DNA from: an uncultured Pelagibacteraceae bacterium
GTDB lineage: Bacteria; Pseudomonadota; Alphaproteobacteria; Pelagibacterales; Pelagibacteraceae
Assembly (NCBI GenBank): GCA_902629695.1
Contig: CACORY010000005.1
Coordinates: forward strand, 1-64,000
Reading direction: 5' to 3'
DNA: 64,000 nucleotides
Shown here piece by piece: positions 55,316 to 63,548 of this stretch (positions are counted from its first letter, which is position 1; every line of letters begins with the position of its first letter). The notes beneath the pieces are model-generated. The model saw nothing but the letters and a program-made list of their open reading frames with translations, was not told where the DNA came from and searched no databases. Both the position numbers and the translations under genes were made by a program.

Positions 55316-55984
55316 ATGGAATTAAAGAAAAAACTAAGACCTAGTATCAAAGCGCGCATAAGAAAAATGGGTTTAAAAAATAAATTAAGACCTAGTATCA
55401 AAGCGCGCATAAGAAAAATGGGTTTAAAAAATAAATTAAGACCTATTAAAGCAAATATTAAAATAAATAAGGAAATTATTGACCAAAATATAGGAAGTTT
55501 CTTTGATTGGATTAAGGGAGCACAATTAATTGAACTTAAAAAATGTAATACAGATGAAGACCCTGTAAGACCTGAATTAGATAATATATTTAGAAGAAGC
55601 TATGGTAGAAAAATTTATGGTGTTAAATATGCAGGTGAAATTCATGCTGTAATGTGTTTTGCTTATACTAATCTAATTCCAAAAAATGTTGAGGAGCTAG
55701 GAAAGTTTAGTCATGATGCATTTTTACAAAGTGCACAAAGAGACCAAAAAGTTGGAAAAATTGCCATTGCTTATACTGTGTGGTCGAAAAAAAAAGGGGG
55801 TGGAAAACTTATCGTCAAAGAAGTCTTTAAAAAAATTAAGAAATCAAATCATCTAAATAGATTAATTACTTTATCTCCCTTGACAGATATGGCTACAAAA
55901 TTTCATACAAGAAATGGTGCTAAGCTAATCCAGGTAAACGAAACAACTCAAAATTTTGAATATAAAGTAATCAAGGATACCTAA
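55316..55984 (+). CDS. GNAT-like protein with basic N-terminal repeats
   Basis: This 222-residue protein begins with two copies of a 17-residue basic unit (KLRPSIKARIRKMGLKN) and a diverged third. After about residue 45 it has an acetyltransferase-like domain (GVKYAGEIHAVMCFAYTN, KIAIAYTVWSKKKGGGKLIVKEVFKKIKKSNHLNRLITLSPL, KFHTRNGAKLIQVNE). The acetyl-CoA loop reads KKKGGGK. Position suggests a free-standing enzyme of unknown substrate. Confidence 0.62.
   Translation: MELKKKLRPSIKARIRKMGLKNKLRPSIKARIRKMGLKNKLRPIKANIKINKEIIDQNIGSFFDWIKGAQLIELKKCNTDEDPVRPELDNIFRRSYGRKIYGVKYAGEIHAVMCFAYTNLIPKNVEELGKFSHDAFLQSAQRDQKVGKIAIAYTVWSKKKGGGKLIVKEVFKKIKKSNHLNRLITLSPLTDMATKFHTRNGAKLIQVNETTQNFEYKVIKDT
55336..55437 (+). 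repeat. 51-bp tandem duplication inside a gene
   Basis: A 51-base unit (AAGACCTAGTATCAAAGCGC onward) occurs twice back to back at 55336-55386 and 55387-55437, identical at the bases I compared apart from one position near the junction, with the start of a diverged third copy after 55438. It adds KLRPSIKARIRKMGLKN to the protein for each copy. It contains GCGCGC, rare in this AT-rich genome. Near identity points to a recent event. Confidence 0.9.
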
Positions 55985-55995
55985 TATAATTTCAA

Positions 55996-56544
55996 ATGAA
56001 AAAAATATTATTTTTTCTTATCTATATCTTATTATTTTTAAATCAATCTTTTGCAGATGATAGAAAAAGTGAACTTGATAAACTTTTTAAAAAATTACAA
56101 AGTAATAATTCAAATTTATCATTTAAGGTAGAACAAAAAATTTGGAAAATTTGGAGTACTCATCCACAAAAAAAGGATCTTACAAATTTGCTTAATGAAG
56201 GTTCTAATTTTCTTAAAAATAATCAATTATTAAAAGCAAAAAAAATTTTTACTAAAGTAATAGAAAAAGATCCTAAGTGGCCAGAAGCATGGAATAAACG
56301 GGCAACAGTTTTATATCTTCTGGGTGAATTTAAAAAATCACAAAAAGATATAGATAAAGTCTTAGAATTAGAGGAAAGACACTTTGGAGCTTTAGCAGGT
56401 CAAGGTTTAGTTAATATTCAATTAAAAAATTATGAAAAAGCTATAAACAGTTATAAAAAGGTACAAGAAATCTATCCTTCAATGAAATCTCCTAAAATTA
56501 TGATAAAAGAGATTGAGATGTTGATTAAAAAACAATCAATTTAA
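55996..56544 (+). CDS. Exported TPR-repeat protein
   Basis: This 182-residue protein has a signal peptide (about 1-21) and at least two TPR units in the second half: LNEGSNFLKNNQLLKAKKIFTKVIEKDPKWPEAWNKRA, then EAWNKRATVLYLLGEFKKSQKDIDKVLELEE, and a third YEKAINSYKKVQEIYPS. TPR domains mediate protein contacts. It lies 4 bases before the alcohol dehydrogenase gene, and no partner is known. Confidence 0.78.
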   Translation: MKKILFFLIYILLFLNQSFADDRKSELDKLFKKLQSNNSNLSFKVEQKIWKIWSTHPQKKDLTNLLNEGSNFLKNNQLLKAKKIFTKVIEKDPKWPEAWNKRATVLYLLGEFKKSQKDIDKVLELEERHFGALAGQGLVNIQLKNYEKAINSYKKVQEIYPSMKSPKIMIKEIEMLIKKQSI

Positions 56545-56548
56545 AAAT

Positions 56549-57715
56549 ATGAGTAAATTTAATTGGAACTATCCGACAACTATGTGGGTTGGAAATGATA
56601 GAGCGCAAGATCTCAATTTAGCATGTAAATCATTAAGTATAAAAAAACCTTTACTAGTTACTGATAACAGCTTGGTTGAATTAGACATTATTCAAAACAT
56701 ACTAAAAGATTTAAAAAATAAAAATATTGATTTTCAAGTTTTTTCAAATGTTATTGGAAATCCCACTGGGGCAAATGTAAACGAAGGTGTTGAATTTTTT
56801 AAAAAAAAAAATTGTGATGGTGTAATCGCATTTGGAGGTGGAAGTGTATTAGATGTTGGAAAAGCTATTGCGTTCATGTCTGGTCAAATTTTACCAATAT
56901 GGGATTTTGAGGATGTAGGTGATAACTGGAAAAAAGCTAATTCAACTAATATTCCACCAATTATTGCAGTGCCAACAACTGCAGGAACAGGATCTGAAAC
57001 TGGAAGAGCCTCAGTTATTTTAAATGAGAAAACAGGAGTTAAAAATATTATATTTCATCCAAAATTTTTACCCTCTATAGTTATATTAGACCCATTGTTA
57101 ACAATAAAACTTCCTCCAAAAATTACAGCAGCAACTGGCATGGATGCTTTTGCACATAATTTAGAGGCTTATTGTGCACCAGGGTTTCATCCAATGGCTG
57201 ATGGAATAGCTTTGGAGGGCATGAGATTAATTAAAGATTGGTTATTGGAGGCAGTGAATAATGGATCAAATATTGAGGCAAGAATGAATATGTTAACAGC
57301 TGCAAGCATGGGTTCAACTGCGTTTCAAAAAGGTCTTGGTGCAATACATTCATTAAGTCACCCAATTAATGCTTTAAACAACATTCATCATGGTCTATCA
57401 AATGCAATATTCATGCCTTATGTTTTAACTTTTAATAAAGAAATGATAGAGGAAAAAATTGTTAAAATTTGTAAATATTTAGAGATCAACGATAAAACTT
57501 TTAATGGATTTCTTGATTGGTTAATAGATTTCCGAAAAAAGCTTAATTTGCCACATAAATTATCTGATGTAATTGATGAAAAAGATCTTGATTTAGATCG
57601 ACTTTCTGAAATGGCTCTTAAAGATCCATCTACAAGTGGGAATCCAAAAAAATTGAATAAAAAAGATATGAAAATTTTGTATCAACACAGTATATCTGGA
57701 GAATTATTTAGATGA
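56549..57715 (+). CDS. Iron-containing alcohol dehydrogenase
   Basis: This 388-residue group III dehydrogenase has the NAD segment FGGGSVLDVGKAIAFM near 95-110 and PTTAGTGSETGRASVI. The Fe(II) ligands are Asp and His in GMDAFAHNLEAY and the two His of SLSHPINALNNIHHG. The family oxidises alcohols or reduces aldehydes of varied kind, and the substrate is not evident. It overlaps the glutamine amidotransferase gene by four bases. Confidence 0.93.
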   Translation: MSKFNWNYPTTMWVGNDRAQDLNLACKSLSIKKPLLVTDNSLVELDIIQNILKDLKNKNIDFQVFSNVIGNPTGANVNEGVEFFKKKNCDGVIAFGGGSVLDVGKAIAFMSGQILPIWDFEDVGDNWKKANSTNIPPIIAVPTTAGTGSETGRASVILNEKTGVKNIIFHPKFLPSIVILDPLLTIKLPPKITAATGMDAFAHNLEAYCAPGFHPMADGIALEGMRLIKDWLLEAVNNGSNIEARMNMLTAASMGSTAFQKGLGAIHSLSHPINALNNIHHGLSNAIFMPYVLTFNKEMIEEKIVKICKYLEINDKTFNGFLDWLIDFRKKLNLPHKLSDVIDEKDLDLDRLSEMALKDPSTSGNPKKLNKKDMKILYQHSISGELFR

Positions 57716-58506
57716 AAAATTTAAAAATTTTAATTGTTGAAGGAAATTTAAAAGAGGAAAATCAAAATTTTACAAAAGTTGGCATCCAAACTCATACTGA
57801 AAGTCTAAGAGATAGTTTGGGTCATTTTACTGACAGTTTAAATTTTGAAGTGATAAATCCATCTTCTGATAAAAATATTCATTTAATAAATGATAAGTTA
57901 TCTAGATTTGATGGACTTATTTGGGGAGGAAGTAGTTTAAATATTTATAATGATACACCAGAAATAAGAAGACAAATTGAATTTATGAAAGAGTGCCAAA
58001 AAAAAGTAAAAAATATTCTTGCTATTTGTTGGGGTATGCAAGTAGCTGTTACAGCAGCAGGTGGTGAGGTTAGGAAAGCACAAAAATCCCATATCGGAAT
58101 TGCAAATGAAATTACTCTTAATCACGAAGGTTTGAAAAATTTGATTTATAAAAATAAAGACCAAAAGTTTAATTCTCCAGCTTTCAATTTTGATGAAGTT
58201 GTGAAATTACCAAAAAATGGTATTTGTTTAGCTTCAAATAAGGTTAATAATATTCAAAGTATATATTTTAATGTAGGTGATACCAAAATTTGGGGTTTAC
58301 AATATCATCCTGAAATTACATATGAAAAAATGATCAGTTTAATTGAGTTTAGAAAAGATAGATTAATCAATAACCGAAAGGCTTTTAAAAATGAAGATGA
58401 AATTAAAAAACACATATTGTTTATTAAAGATGAAATACCTGTGTCAAATAAAGCACAAAGAATGATTGAGTTAAAAAATTGGTTAGATAATATAAACTAT
58501 AATTAA
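57712..58506 (+). CDS. Class I glutamine amidotransferase protein
   Basis: This 264-residue protein has the catalytic triad Cys106 (LAICWGMQ), His199 and Glu201 (LQYHPEITY). It resembles GMP-synthase-type or gamma-glutamyl hydrolase (GATase1) domains without a synthase partner. It may act as a hydrolase of gamma-glutamyl compounds. It overlaps the dehydrogenase gene and is directly followed by rseP. Confidence 0.82.
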   Translation: MKNLKILIVEGNLKEENQNFTKVGIQTHTESLRDSLGHFTDSLNFEVINPSSDKNIHLINDKLSRFDGLIWGGSSLNIYNDTPEIRRQIEFMKECQKKVKNILAICWGMQVAVTAAGGEVRKAQKSHIGIANEITLNHEGLKNLIYKNKDQKFNSPAFNFDEVVKLPKNGICLASNKVNNIQSIYFNVGDTKIWGLQYHPEITYEKMISLIEFRKDRLINNRKAFKNEDEIKKHILFIKDEIPVSNKAQRMIELKNWLDNINYN

Positions 58507-59619
58507 ATGTTAAGTTATATAATTCCTTTTATTGTTTTAATTTTAGTAGTTGTTTTTATTCATGAATATGGCCACTATTATTTTGCTAGAAAATATGGAG
58601 TTGGAGTAACCGATTTTTCAATAGGATTCGGAAAAGAAATTTTTGGTTGGAATGATAAATCAGGCACTAGATGGAAAATTTGCTGGATACCACTCGGAGG
58701 TTACGTAAAATTTTTTGGGGATCGAAATGTTTTTTCACAAGCGGATCAAGAAAAACTCCTTGCAAAATATAACGAAGTAGATAGACAAAAATTATTCGTA
58801 TTAAAACCTTTATATCAAAGAGCTTTAATTGTTTTTGGTGGTCCTTTAGCTAATTTTTTATTAGCTTTAGTAATTTTTTTCTCAATTTATACTTTTGTTG
58901 GTAAAGATTTTACACCTGCAGTGATCGCTGAAGTTCAAAAAGACAGCCCAGCTATGGTGGGTGGTTTAAAACAAAACGATGTAATTTTAGAAATAGATGG
59001 CAATAAAGTTGAGAGTATTATGGACGTTTCAAAATTTATAATGATGTCTACTGATAATTTAATTGATTTTAAAGTAAAACGTTCCTACGACGAACTAATT
59101 TTAAGAATTAAACCTGATACAATTTTGGGTGAGGATAACTTAGGCAACAAGATAAATAAAAGAATTGTTGGTATAAAATTAAGTGCTTATAACAATGAAA
59201 TAAATCATGTAAAATTAGGTCCCGCTCAAGCAGTATTCCACGCTGCTCATGAAGTTTATTATGTAACCACATCTTCCTTGAAATATTTAAGTGCAATGGT
59301 ATTTGGTAAAGCAGACACATCTCAATTGGGTGGTCCAATTAGAATAGCAAAAATTTCTGGACAAGTAGCAGAATTTGGCCTCTTAGCTTTTGTAAGTATG
59401 ATGGCTTATATTTCGATTAGCCTTGGATTGATTAATCTTTTTCCTATTCCGATGTTAGATGGTGGGCATTTGATGTTTTATGCTTTTGAAAAAATTTTAG
59501 GACGTCCTTTGTCACAAAAAACTCAAGAAGGTTTTTTTCGAATCGGGATGTTTTTGTTACTTTCACTGATGTTTTTCACAACCTTTAATGACCTAAAAGA
59601 CCTTGGATTATTTAATTAA
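58507..59619 (+). CDS. rseP: Site-2 zinc metalloprotease RseP
   Basis: This 370-residue intramembrane protease has the zinc motif HEYGH at 19-23 in the first helix, a single PDZ domain (about 128-200) and FPIPMLDGGH with the third ligand near 317. It cuts anti-sigma factors and leftover signal peptides within the inner membrane. Usual neighbours (dxr, bamA, lpx genes) are absent here, and it stands at the end of the dehydrogenase/amidotransferase run. Confidence 0.93.
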   Translation: MLSYIIPFIVLILVVVFIHEYGHYYFARKYGVGVTDFSIGFGKEIFGWNDKSGTRWKICWIPLGGYVKFFGDRNVFSQADQEKLLAKYNEVDRQKLFVLKPLYQRALIVFGGPLANFLLALVIFFSIYTFVGKDFTPAVIAEVQKDSPAMVGGLKQNDVILEIDGNKVESIMDVSKFIMMSTDNLIDFKVKRSYDELILRIKPDTILGEDNLGNKINKRIVGIKLSAYNNEINHVKLGPAQAVFHAAHEVYYVTTSSLKYLSAMVFGKADTSQLGGPIRIAKISGQVAEFGLLAFVSMMAYISISLGLINLFPIPMLDGGHLMFYAFEKILGRPLSQKTQEGFFRIGMFLLLSLMFFTTFNDLKDLGLFN

Positions 59620-59774
59620 TTTTTTTGAAAAAATTTTAAAAAATCAGTAAAATCAAGCTTTTTTCAATATTACACCATATGTTGTGTATAACTTTTTTTT
59701 TAATACTAAAAAAAGTCTTGATTTATCAACACTTTTGATAAAAATGGTAATTAACCTAATAAACCGGAGCTAAA

Positions 59775-60050
59775 ATGAATAAAAAACAACTAGTTGTCAA
59801 ACTTTCAGGTGCTTTAAATTTAAGTAAAGCTGATGCTGAAAGGACTTTTGACACAATAACCAACACTATTCTTGATGCTTTAAAAGCTGATGACTCAGTG
59901 AAAATTGCTGGTTTTGGTACTTATAAAGTTGCCAAAAGAAAAGCAAGAGTTGGAAGAAATCCAAGAACAGGTGAACAGATTCAAATTGCTGCATCACAAA
60001 AAGTTAAGTTCTTGCCAGCCAAAGCACTTAAAGAAGTATTTAACAAATAA
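59775..60050 (+). CDS. hupB: HU-family DNA-binding protein
   Basis: This 91-residue nucleoid protein has the HU/IHF fold. Start NKKQLVVKLSGALNLSKADAERTFDTI and the arm segment FGTYKVAKRKARVGRNPRTGEQIQI with the RNPRTG tip. It bends DNA and compacts the chromosome. It is monocistronic, with CCGGAG 9 bases upstream and a strong terminator 9 bases downstream. Closer to HU than IHF by the PRTG tip. Confidence 0.94.
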   Translation: MNKKQLVVKLSGALNLSKADAERTFDTITNTILDALKADDSVKIAGFGTYKVAKRKARVGRNPRTGEQIQIAASQKVKFLPAKALKEVFNK

Positions 60051-60058
60051 TATTTTTA

Positions 60059-60092
60059 ACAGCCTTAATGATTAAAACCATTAAGGCTGTTT
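60059..60092 (+). terminator. Terminator of the HU gene
   Basis: AACAGCCTTAATG (60059-60071) and CATTAAGGCTGTT (60080-60092) are perfect complements over an 8-base loop, followed by TGTGTATG. A second 7-bp perfect hairpin (GTATGCA/TGCATAC, 60096-60114) follows without a T run. The first is a sound terminator. Confidence 0.8.
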
Positions 60093-60158
60093 GTGTATGC
60101 ATAAAGTGCATACCCAATTTTCCTAATCAGCGTTAGTTATTAATGTTGATCAAAATAT

Positions 60159-60185
60159 AAGACGTCTCTTGAACAGGGAGGTCTT
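60159..60185 (+). promoter_or_regulatory. Hairpin covering the amtB ribosome binding site
   Basis: AAGAC (60159-60163) pairs with GTCTT (60181-60185), extended by four more pairs across one mismatch, so GGAGG (60177-60181) lies within the stem, directly before the amtB ATG. It could hold translation low until opened. This is a sequence observation, and control by it is inference. Confidence 0.5.
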
Positions 60186-61487
60186 ATGACTAAATTAATA
60201 AAAATAATAAGTGCGCCGCTTATTAGTTTAATTTTTTTGTTAAACATGAGTAGTGCAGGTTATGCGGATACAACGGTATCCCCAGAAATAGGGTTTATAT
60301 TTAACACTCTACTTTTTTTAATTTGTGGATTCTTGGTCATGTTTATGGCTGCAGGATTTGCGATGTTAGAGTCAGGAATGGTTACATCTAAAAGTGTATC
60401 TGTTATCTGTGCAAAAAATATTGGTTTATTTTCAATAGCAGGAATAATGTTTTGGCTTGTGGGTTATAACTTAGCTTATGGAATTGATCCAGGCGGTTAT
60501 ATTGGTAAGTTTATTCCATGGACTGATGGCAGTAAAATAGGTACTGGATATTCTGATGGTTCAGATTGGTACTTTCAAATGGTGTTCTGTGCAACAACAG
60601 TATCAATAGTATCTGGAACAATGGCTGAAAGAATTAAATTATGGCCATTCTTTACATTCGCTGCAGTGCTTTCAGGAATTTTATATCCAATCGTTATGGG
60701 TTGGCAGTGGGGTGGAGGCTGGTTAGCAACATTAGGTTTTTCTGATTTTGCTGGTTCAACTTTAGTACACTCAACTGGTGGTGCAGCTGCCTTAGCTGGC
60801 GCAATAATAATTGGTCCTAGACTTGGAAGATTTACAAAATCTGGTGCTCCGGCTCCGCTTAAACCATTTGCAGCTTCTTCAATACCATTAGTAACAATTG
60901 GTGTATTCATTTTATGGTTAGGTTGGTTTGGTTTTAACGGTGGTTCACAATTAGCAATAGGAACAGCCGCAGATGCAATAGCTGTATCTAAGATTTTTAT
61001 AAATACATTTTTAGCTGGTGCAGGTGGTGTGCTCGGTGCAGCCACAATCACAAGACTTCATTTTGGTAAAACAGATGTAATTCAAATGTTGAATGGATGT
61101 ATTGGTGGATTAGTTGCGATTACTGCAGAGCCTTTGTTACCAACACCTTTTACAGCAATATTAATTGGTGCTGTTGGTGGAATGATCGTAGTATATGGTA
61201 CAAAATTACTATTCTCATTACAAATTGATGATGTAGTTGGTGCTATACCTGCTCACCTATTTGCCGGTATTTGGGGTACTTTAATAGTTCCTGCAACAAA
61301 CACTGGCGCAAATTTTAGTACTCAATTGATTGGTGTACTTTCAGTAAACATATTTATTTTTATAGTAGCGTACATTATCTTTAGTTTAATGAAAGCAACT
61401 ATTGGCTTAAGGTTAAGTAAAGAAGGTGAAACTAGAGGTACTGACGTTACTGAAACAGGTGTAATTGCTTACGCAATAAGAGACTAA
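60186..61487 (+). CDS. amtB: Ammonium transporter
   Basis: This 433-residue Amt family protein carries ammonium into the cell. A signal peptide (about 1-27) precedes 11 helices with the family segments FAMLESGMVTSKSVSVICAKN, DFAGSTLVHSTGGAAALAGAIIIGPR and the twin His pore residues (VHSTGG and AHLFAGIWG). GlnK is not seen next to it. Double terminators follow. Nitrogen supply fits an oligotrophic ocean bacterium. Confidence 0.96.
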   Translation: MTKLIKIISAPLISLIFLLNMSSAGYADTTVSPEIGFIFNTLLFLICGFLVMFMAAGFAMLESGMVTSKSVSVICAKNIGLFSIAGIMFWLVGYNLAYGIDPGGYIGKFIPWTDGSKIGTGYSDGSDWYFQMVFCATTVSIVSGTMAERIKLWPFFTFAAVLSGILYPIVMGWQWGGGWLATLGFSDFAGSTLVHSTGGAAALAGAIIIGPRLGRFTKSGAPAPLKPFAASSIPLVTIGVFILWLGWFGFNGGSQLAIGTAADAIAVSKIFINTFLAGAGGVLGAATITRLHFGKTDVIQMLNGCIGGLVAITAEPLLPTPFTAILIGAVGGMIVVYGTKLLFSLQIDDVVGAIPAHLFAGIWGTLIVPATNTGANFSTQLIGVLSVNIFIFIVAYIIFSLMKATIGLRLSKEGETRGTDVTETGVIAYAIRD

Positions 61488-61497
61488 TTGCGCAATT

Positions 61498-61549
61498 AAG
61501 GGACTCTTTGCTCTCTGTGTATCAAAGATTACTCATCAAAGAGTCCCTT
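61498..61549 (+). terminator. Long stem after amtB
   Basis: AAGGGACTCTTTG (61498-61510) and CAAAGAGTCCCTT (61537-61549) are perfect 13-base complements, with a 26-base loop, starting 10 bases after the amtB stop and followed by TAAATTTACTT. A large hairpin of this kind may be a terminator or a structured 3' end or a small RNA. A second terminator lies 28 bases further. Confidence 0.7.
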
Positions 61550-61576
61550 TAAATTTACTTCCTCAAGTTAGTCAAT

Positions 61577-61604
61577 AAAAAGCCCCTCCCTCAAGGGGCT
61601 TTTT
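61577..61604. terminator. Bidirectional terminator between amtB and bcp
   Basis: AAAAAGCCCC (61577-61586) and GGGGCTTTTT (61595-61604) with an 8-base loop give a classical intrinsic terminator that ends in T runs on both strands. The bcp stop codon lies inside it at 61603, so the terminator overlaps the coding end. Confidence 0.9.
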
Positions 61605-62070
61605 ATTTTTGAAAATTTTCAAGTGTGTTTAGAACTTCTTTCGCATGATTTTTTACTTTGACGTTTTTCCAAATTTTTAAAACTATTCCTTTTTTATCAA
61701 TTAAAAAAGTAGATCTTATAATTCCCATAAACTCTCTTCCCATAAATTTTTTCTTCCCCCAAACTTTATATTTTTTAATAACATCAATTTTTCCATCCGA
61801 CAAAAGATCAAATTTTATTTTAAACTTTTTCTTAAATTTATGATGACTTTTAATATTATCTTTTGAAATCCCTAGTACTTTACATTTTAATTTGTTAAAT
61901 TTTGGGAGTAATTTGTTGAAATCATTCGTTTCTATAGTACATCCGGGCGTATCATCTTTTGGATAAAAATATATTACAATATAATTACCAAGTGTATCTT
62001 TTAGGTTTAATTTATTCTTTCCAGTTGATGGCAATTTAAATAAAGGAGCTTTTGCTTTTTCTTTGATCAT
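61603..62070 (-). CDS. bcp: Bcp-type peroxiredoxin
   Basis: This 155-residue thiol peroxidase of the Bcp/PrxQ group reduces hydroperoxides in the cytoplasm. The peroxidatic Cys sits in DDTPGCTIETNDF near residue 45. The resolving Cys found five residues later in many homologues is absent, so it is probably of the 1-Cys type. Its stop lies inside the shared terminator. It follows the glycosyltransferase-like gene with no gap. Confidence 0.9.
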   Translation of the reverse strand: MIKEKAKAPLFKLPSTGKNKLNLKDTLGNYIVIYFYPKDDTPGCTIETNDFNKLLPKFNKLKCKVLGISKDNIKSHHKFKKKFKIKFDLLSDGKIDVIKKYKVWGKKKFMGREFMGIIRSTFLIDKKGIVLKIWKNVKVKNHAKEVLNTLENFQK

Positions 62071-63117
62071 TTAAGGCGTGTTTTCTTCCCAAATTTTTTT
62101 CCAATCAAAATTTGGAGGAAGACCATAAATGGTATTTATGTTTGTTGCATGCATTGCTAGGGATGGAATAGGGGAAAAGCAATATTCTTTTTCATAAATT
62201 TTATGAAGTATTAGTTCCATTGGATGATGTCTTTTAGATCCCATCAATTTAAATTTATCCAAATATTTAATTATCATTTTTTTACTAGTCAAAAACGTTA
62301 CCAAGGTTTCATTTACTGTTCGCCAATGTCTCATGTTTCCAAAAAATAATTTTGTATTTTCAATTGTTGAATATAGGTAAGGGTAATCAGCTGGACATAA
62401 AAATATCTCCTTATTTAATTGTGAGCTAATTTTTTCGTAAGTAAACAGCATTTCAGTAATCGCATCTCTCGTATGAATATAATCATCTTCCAAAAAATAA
62501 AATAAATCTGAATTATCAGTTTCAGCAATTTGAATAGATTTTAATATATTTCTCATGTTAGAAATCATATTTTTTGATATTTTTTCTCCATTAACATCTG
62601 TTGGACTTATTTCGTTTACAAATTCATTTTCATTTAAATTAATTATTTTAGTTTCTAAATTAGTAATTTTGAGAATTTCATTTATTCTTGTGAGATTTTC
62701 TTGATTTGATTTATCATCAGTAATTAATATTTTTATTTGTAAATCTTTATAAAATTTTTTAGCTTGCTCACAAGATTTGATTACAGATTTAATTGTTCTT
62801 AAGGTGTATTCAATTTTTGGTAGATCAAAAATTCTTTTTTTATTTTGATCCAGCATTACTTGATTTTTGTCTGTGTCACCAAAAGAATAGGATCTTATTA
62901 TGATTGTTAAACTATTAATCTTGTTGGTAATTTTTGTGCTACCCAAAGGCACTGTAACGGACTTTGTTCCACTTTTACTTAAATTTTCATTAGCAAATTT
63001 TTCATTAGACGGTATTTCAAGTGTTGATTGGTCAATAATTTCAAAACCAAATTTTCTTACGATTTTACCTAAAAATTTAGAAAAAAAATTTTTTTTTTTA
63101 GCTGATTTATTTTTCAT
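62071..63117 (-). CDS. GT-A-like glycosyltransferase, unassigned
   Basis: This 348-residue protein has a basic N-terminus and then a nucleotide-sugar-transferase-like domain: SLTIIIRSYSFGD near 69, KILITDDKSNQENLTRINEIL near 129 and FYFLEDDYIHTRDAITEML near 205, where EDDY takes the place of the DxD metal motif. It is likely a membrane-peripheral transferase for cell-surface glycan. It abuts bcp. Confidence 0.62.
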   Translation of the reverse strand: MKNKSAKKKNFFSKFLGKIVRKFGFEIIDQSTLEIPSNEKFANENLSKSGTKSVTVPLGSTKITNKINSLTIIIRSYSFGDTDKNQVMLDQNKKRIFDLPKIEYTLRTIKSVIKSCEQAKKFYKDLQIKILITDDKSNQENLTRINEILKITNLETKIINLNENEFVNEISPTDVNGEKISKNMISNMRNILKSIQIAETDNSDLFYFLEDDYIHTRDAITEMLFTYEKISSQLNKEIFLCPADYPYLYSTIENTKLFFGNMRHWRTVNETLVTFLTSKKMIIKYLDKFKLMGSKRHHPMELILHKIYEKEYCFSPIPSLAMHATNINTIYGLPPNFDWKKIWEENTP

Positions 63118-63164
63118 AAAAAAAATATTGTTATATATTAATATTTATCTTAAATATTATAAAT

Positions 63165-63548
63165 ATGAAAATAACAACTTCAGCAGAACTAGTTGATAAA
63201 GCTTTAAAAGAGATAAAAACATTAACTATCGACGAAGCGCACTCAAAAATGACAGAAGGAAAGTCAAATATTATTGATATACGAGATATAAGAGAACTTC
63301 AAAATAGTGGGAGAATAGAAGGTGCAGTTCATATACCAAGAGGTATGCTTGAATTTTGGCTAGATCCTGAAAGTGCTTACTTTAAAGAAGGAAAATTAGA
63401 TTTAAACAAAGAAATGGTTTTATTTTGTGCAGGAGGATTTAGGTCTGCATTAGCAGCAAAAACTTTAAAAGATATGGGTTTTGAAAAAGTATCTCATATT
63501 GATGGAGGGTTTGGAGCTATGAAACAGGGTAAATTTAAAGTAATTTAG
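63165..63548 (+). CDS. Single-domain rhodanese
   Basis: This 127-residue sulfurtransferase has the catalytic Cys88 in FCAGGFRSALAAKTLKDMGF, IIDIRDIRELQNSGRIEGAVHIPRGMLEF near 36-64 and the GGF end. It moves sulfane sulfur to thiols or cyanide. It converges with the next gene with a 4-base overlap. The ETHE1-type dioxygenase at 44800 could share sulfane-sulfur chemistry with it. Confidence 0.9.
   Translation: MKITTSAELVDKALKEIKTLTIDEAHSKMTEGKSNIIDIRDIRELQNSGRIEGAVHIPRGMLEFWLDPESAYFKEGKLDLNKEMVLFCAGGFRSALAAKTLKDMGFEKVSHIDGGFGAMKQGKFKVI

Noticed and set aside
60575-61051. 158-residue minus-strand frame inside amtB
   Set aside because: It has low-complexity Pro/Ala/Asn composition typical of an antisense shadow of a conserved membrane protein gene.
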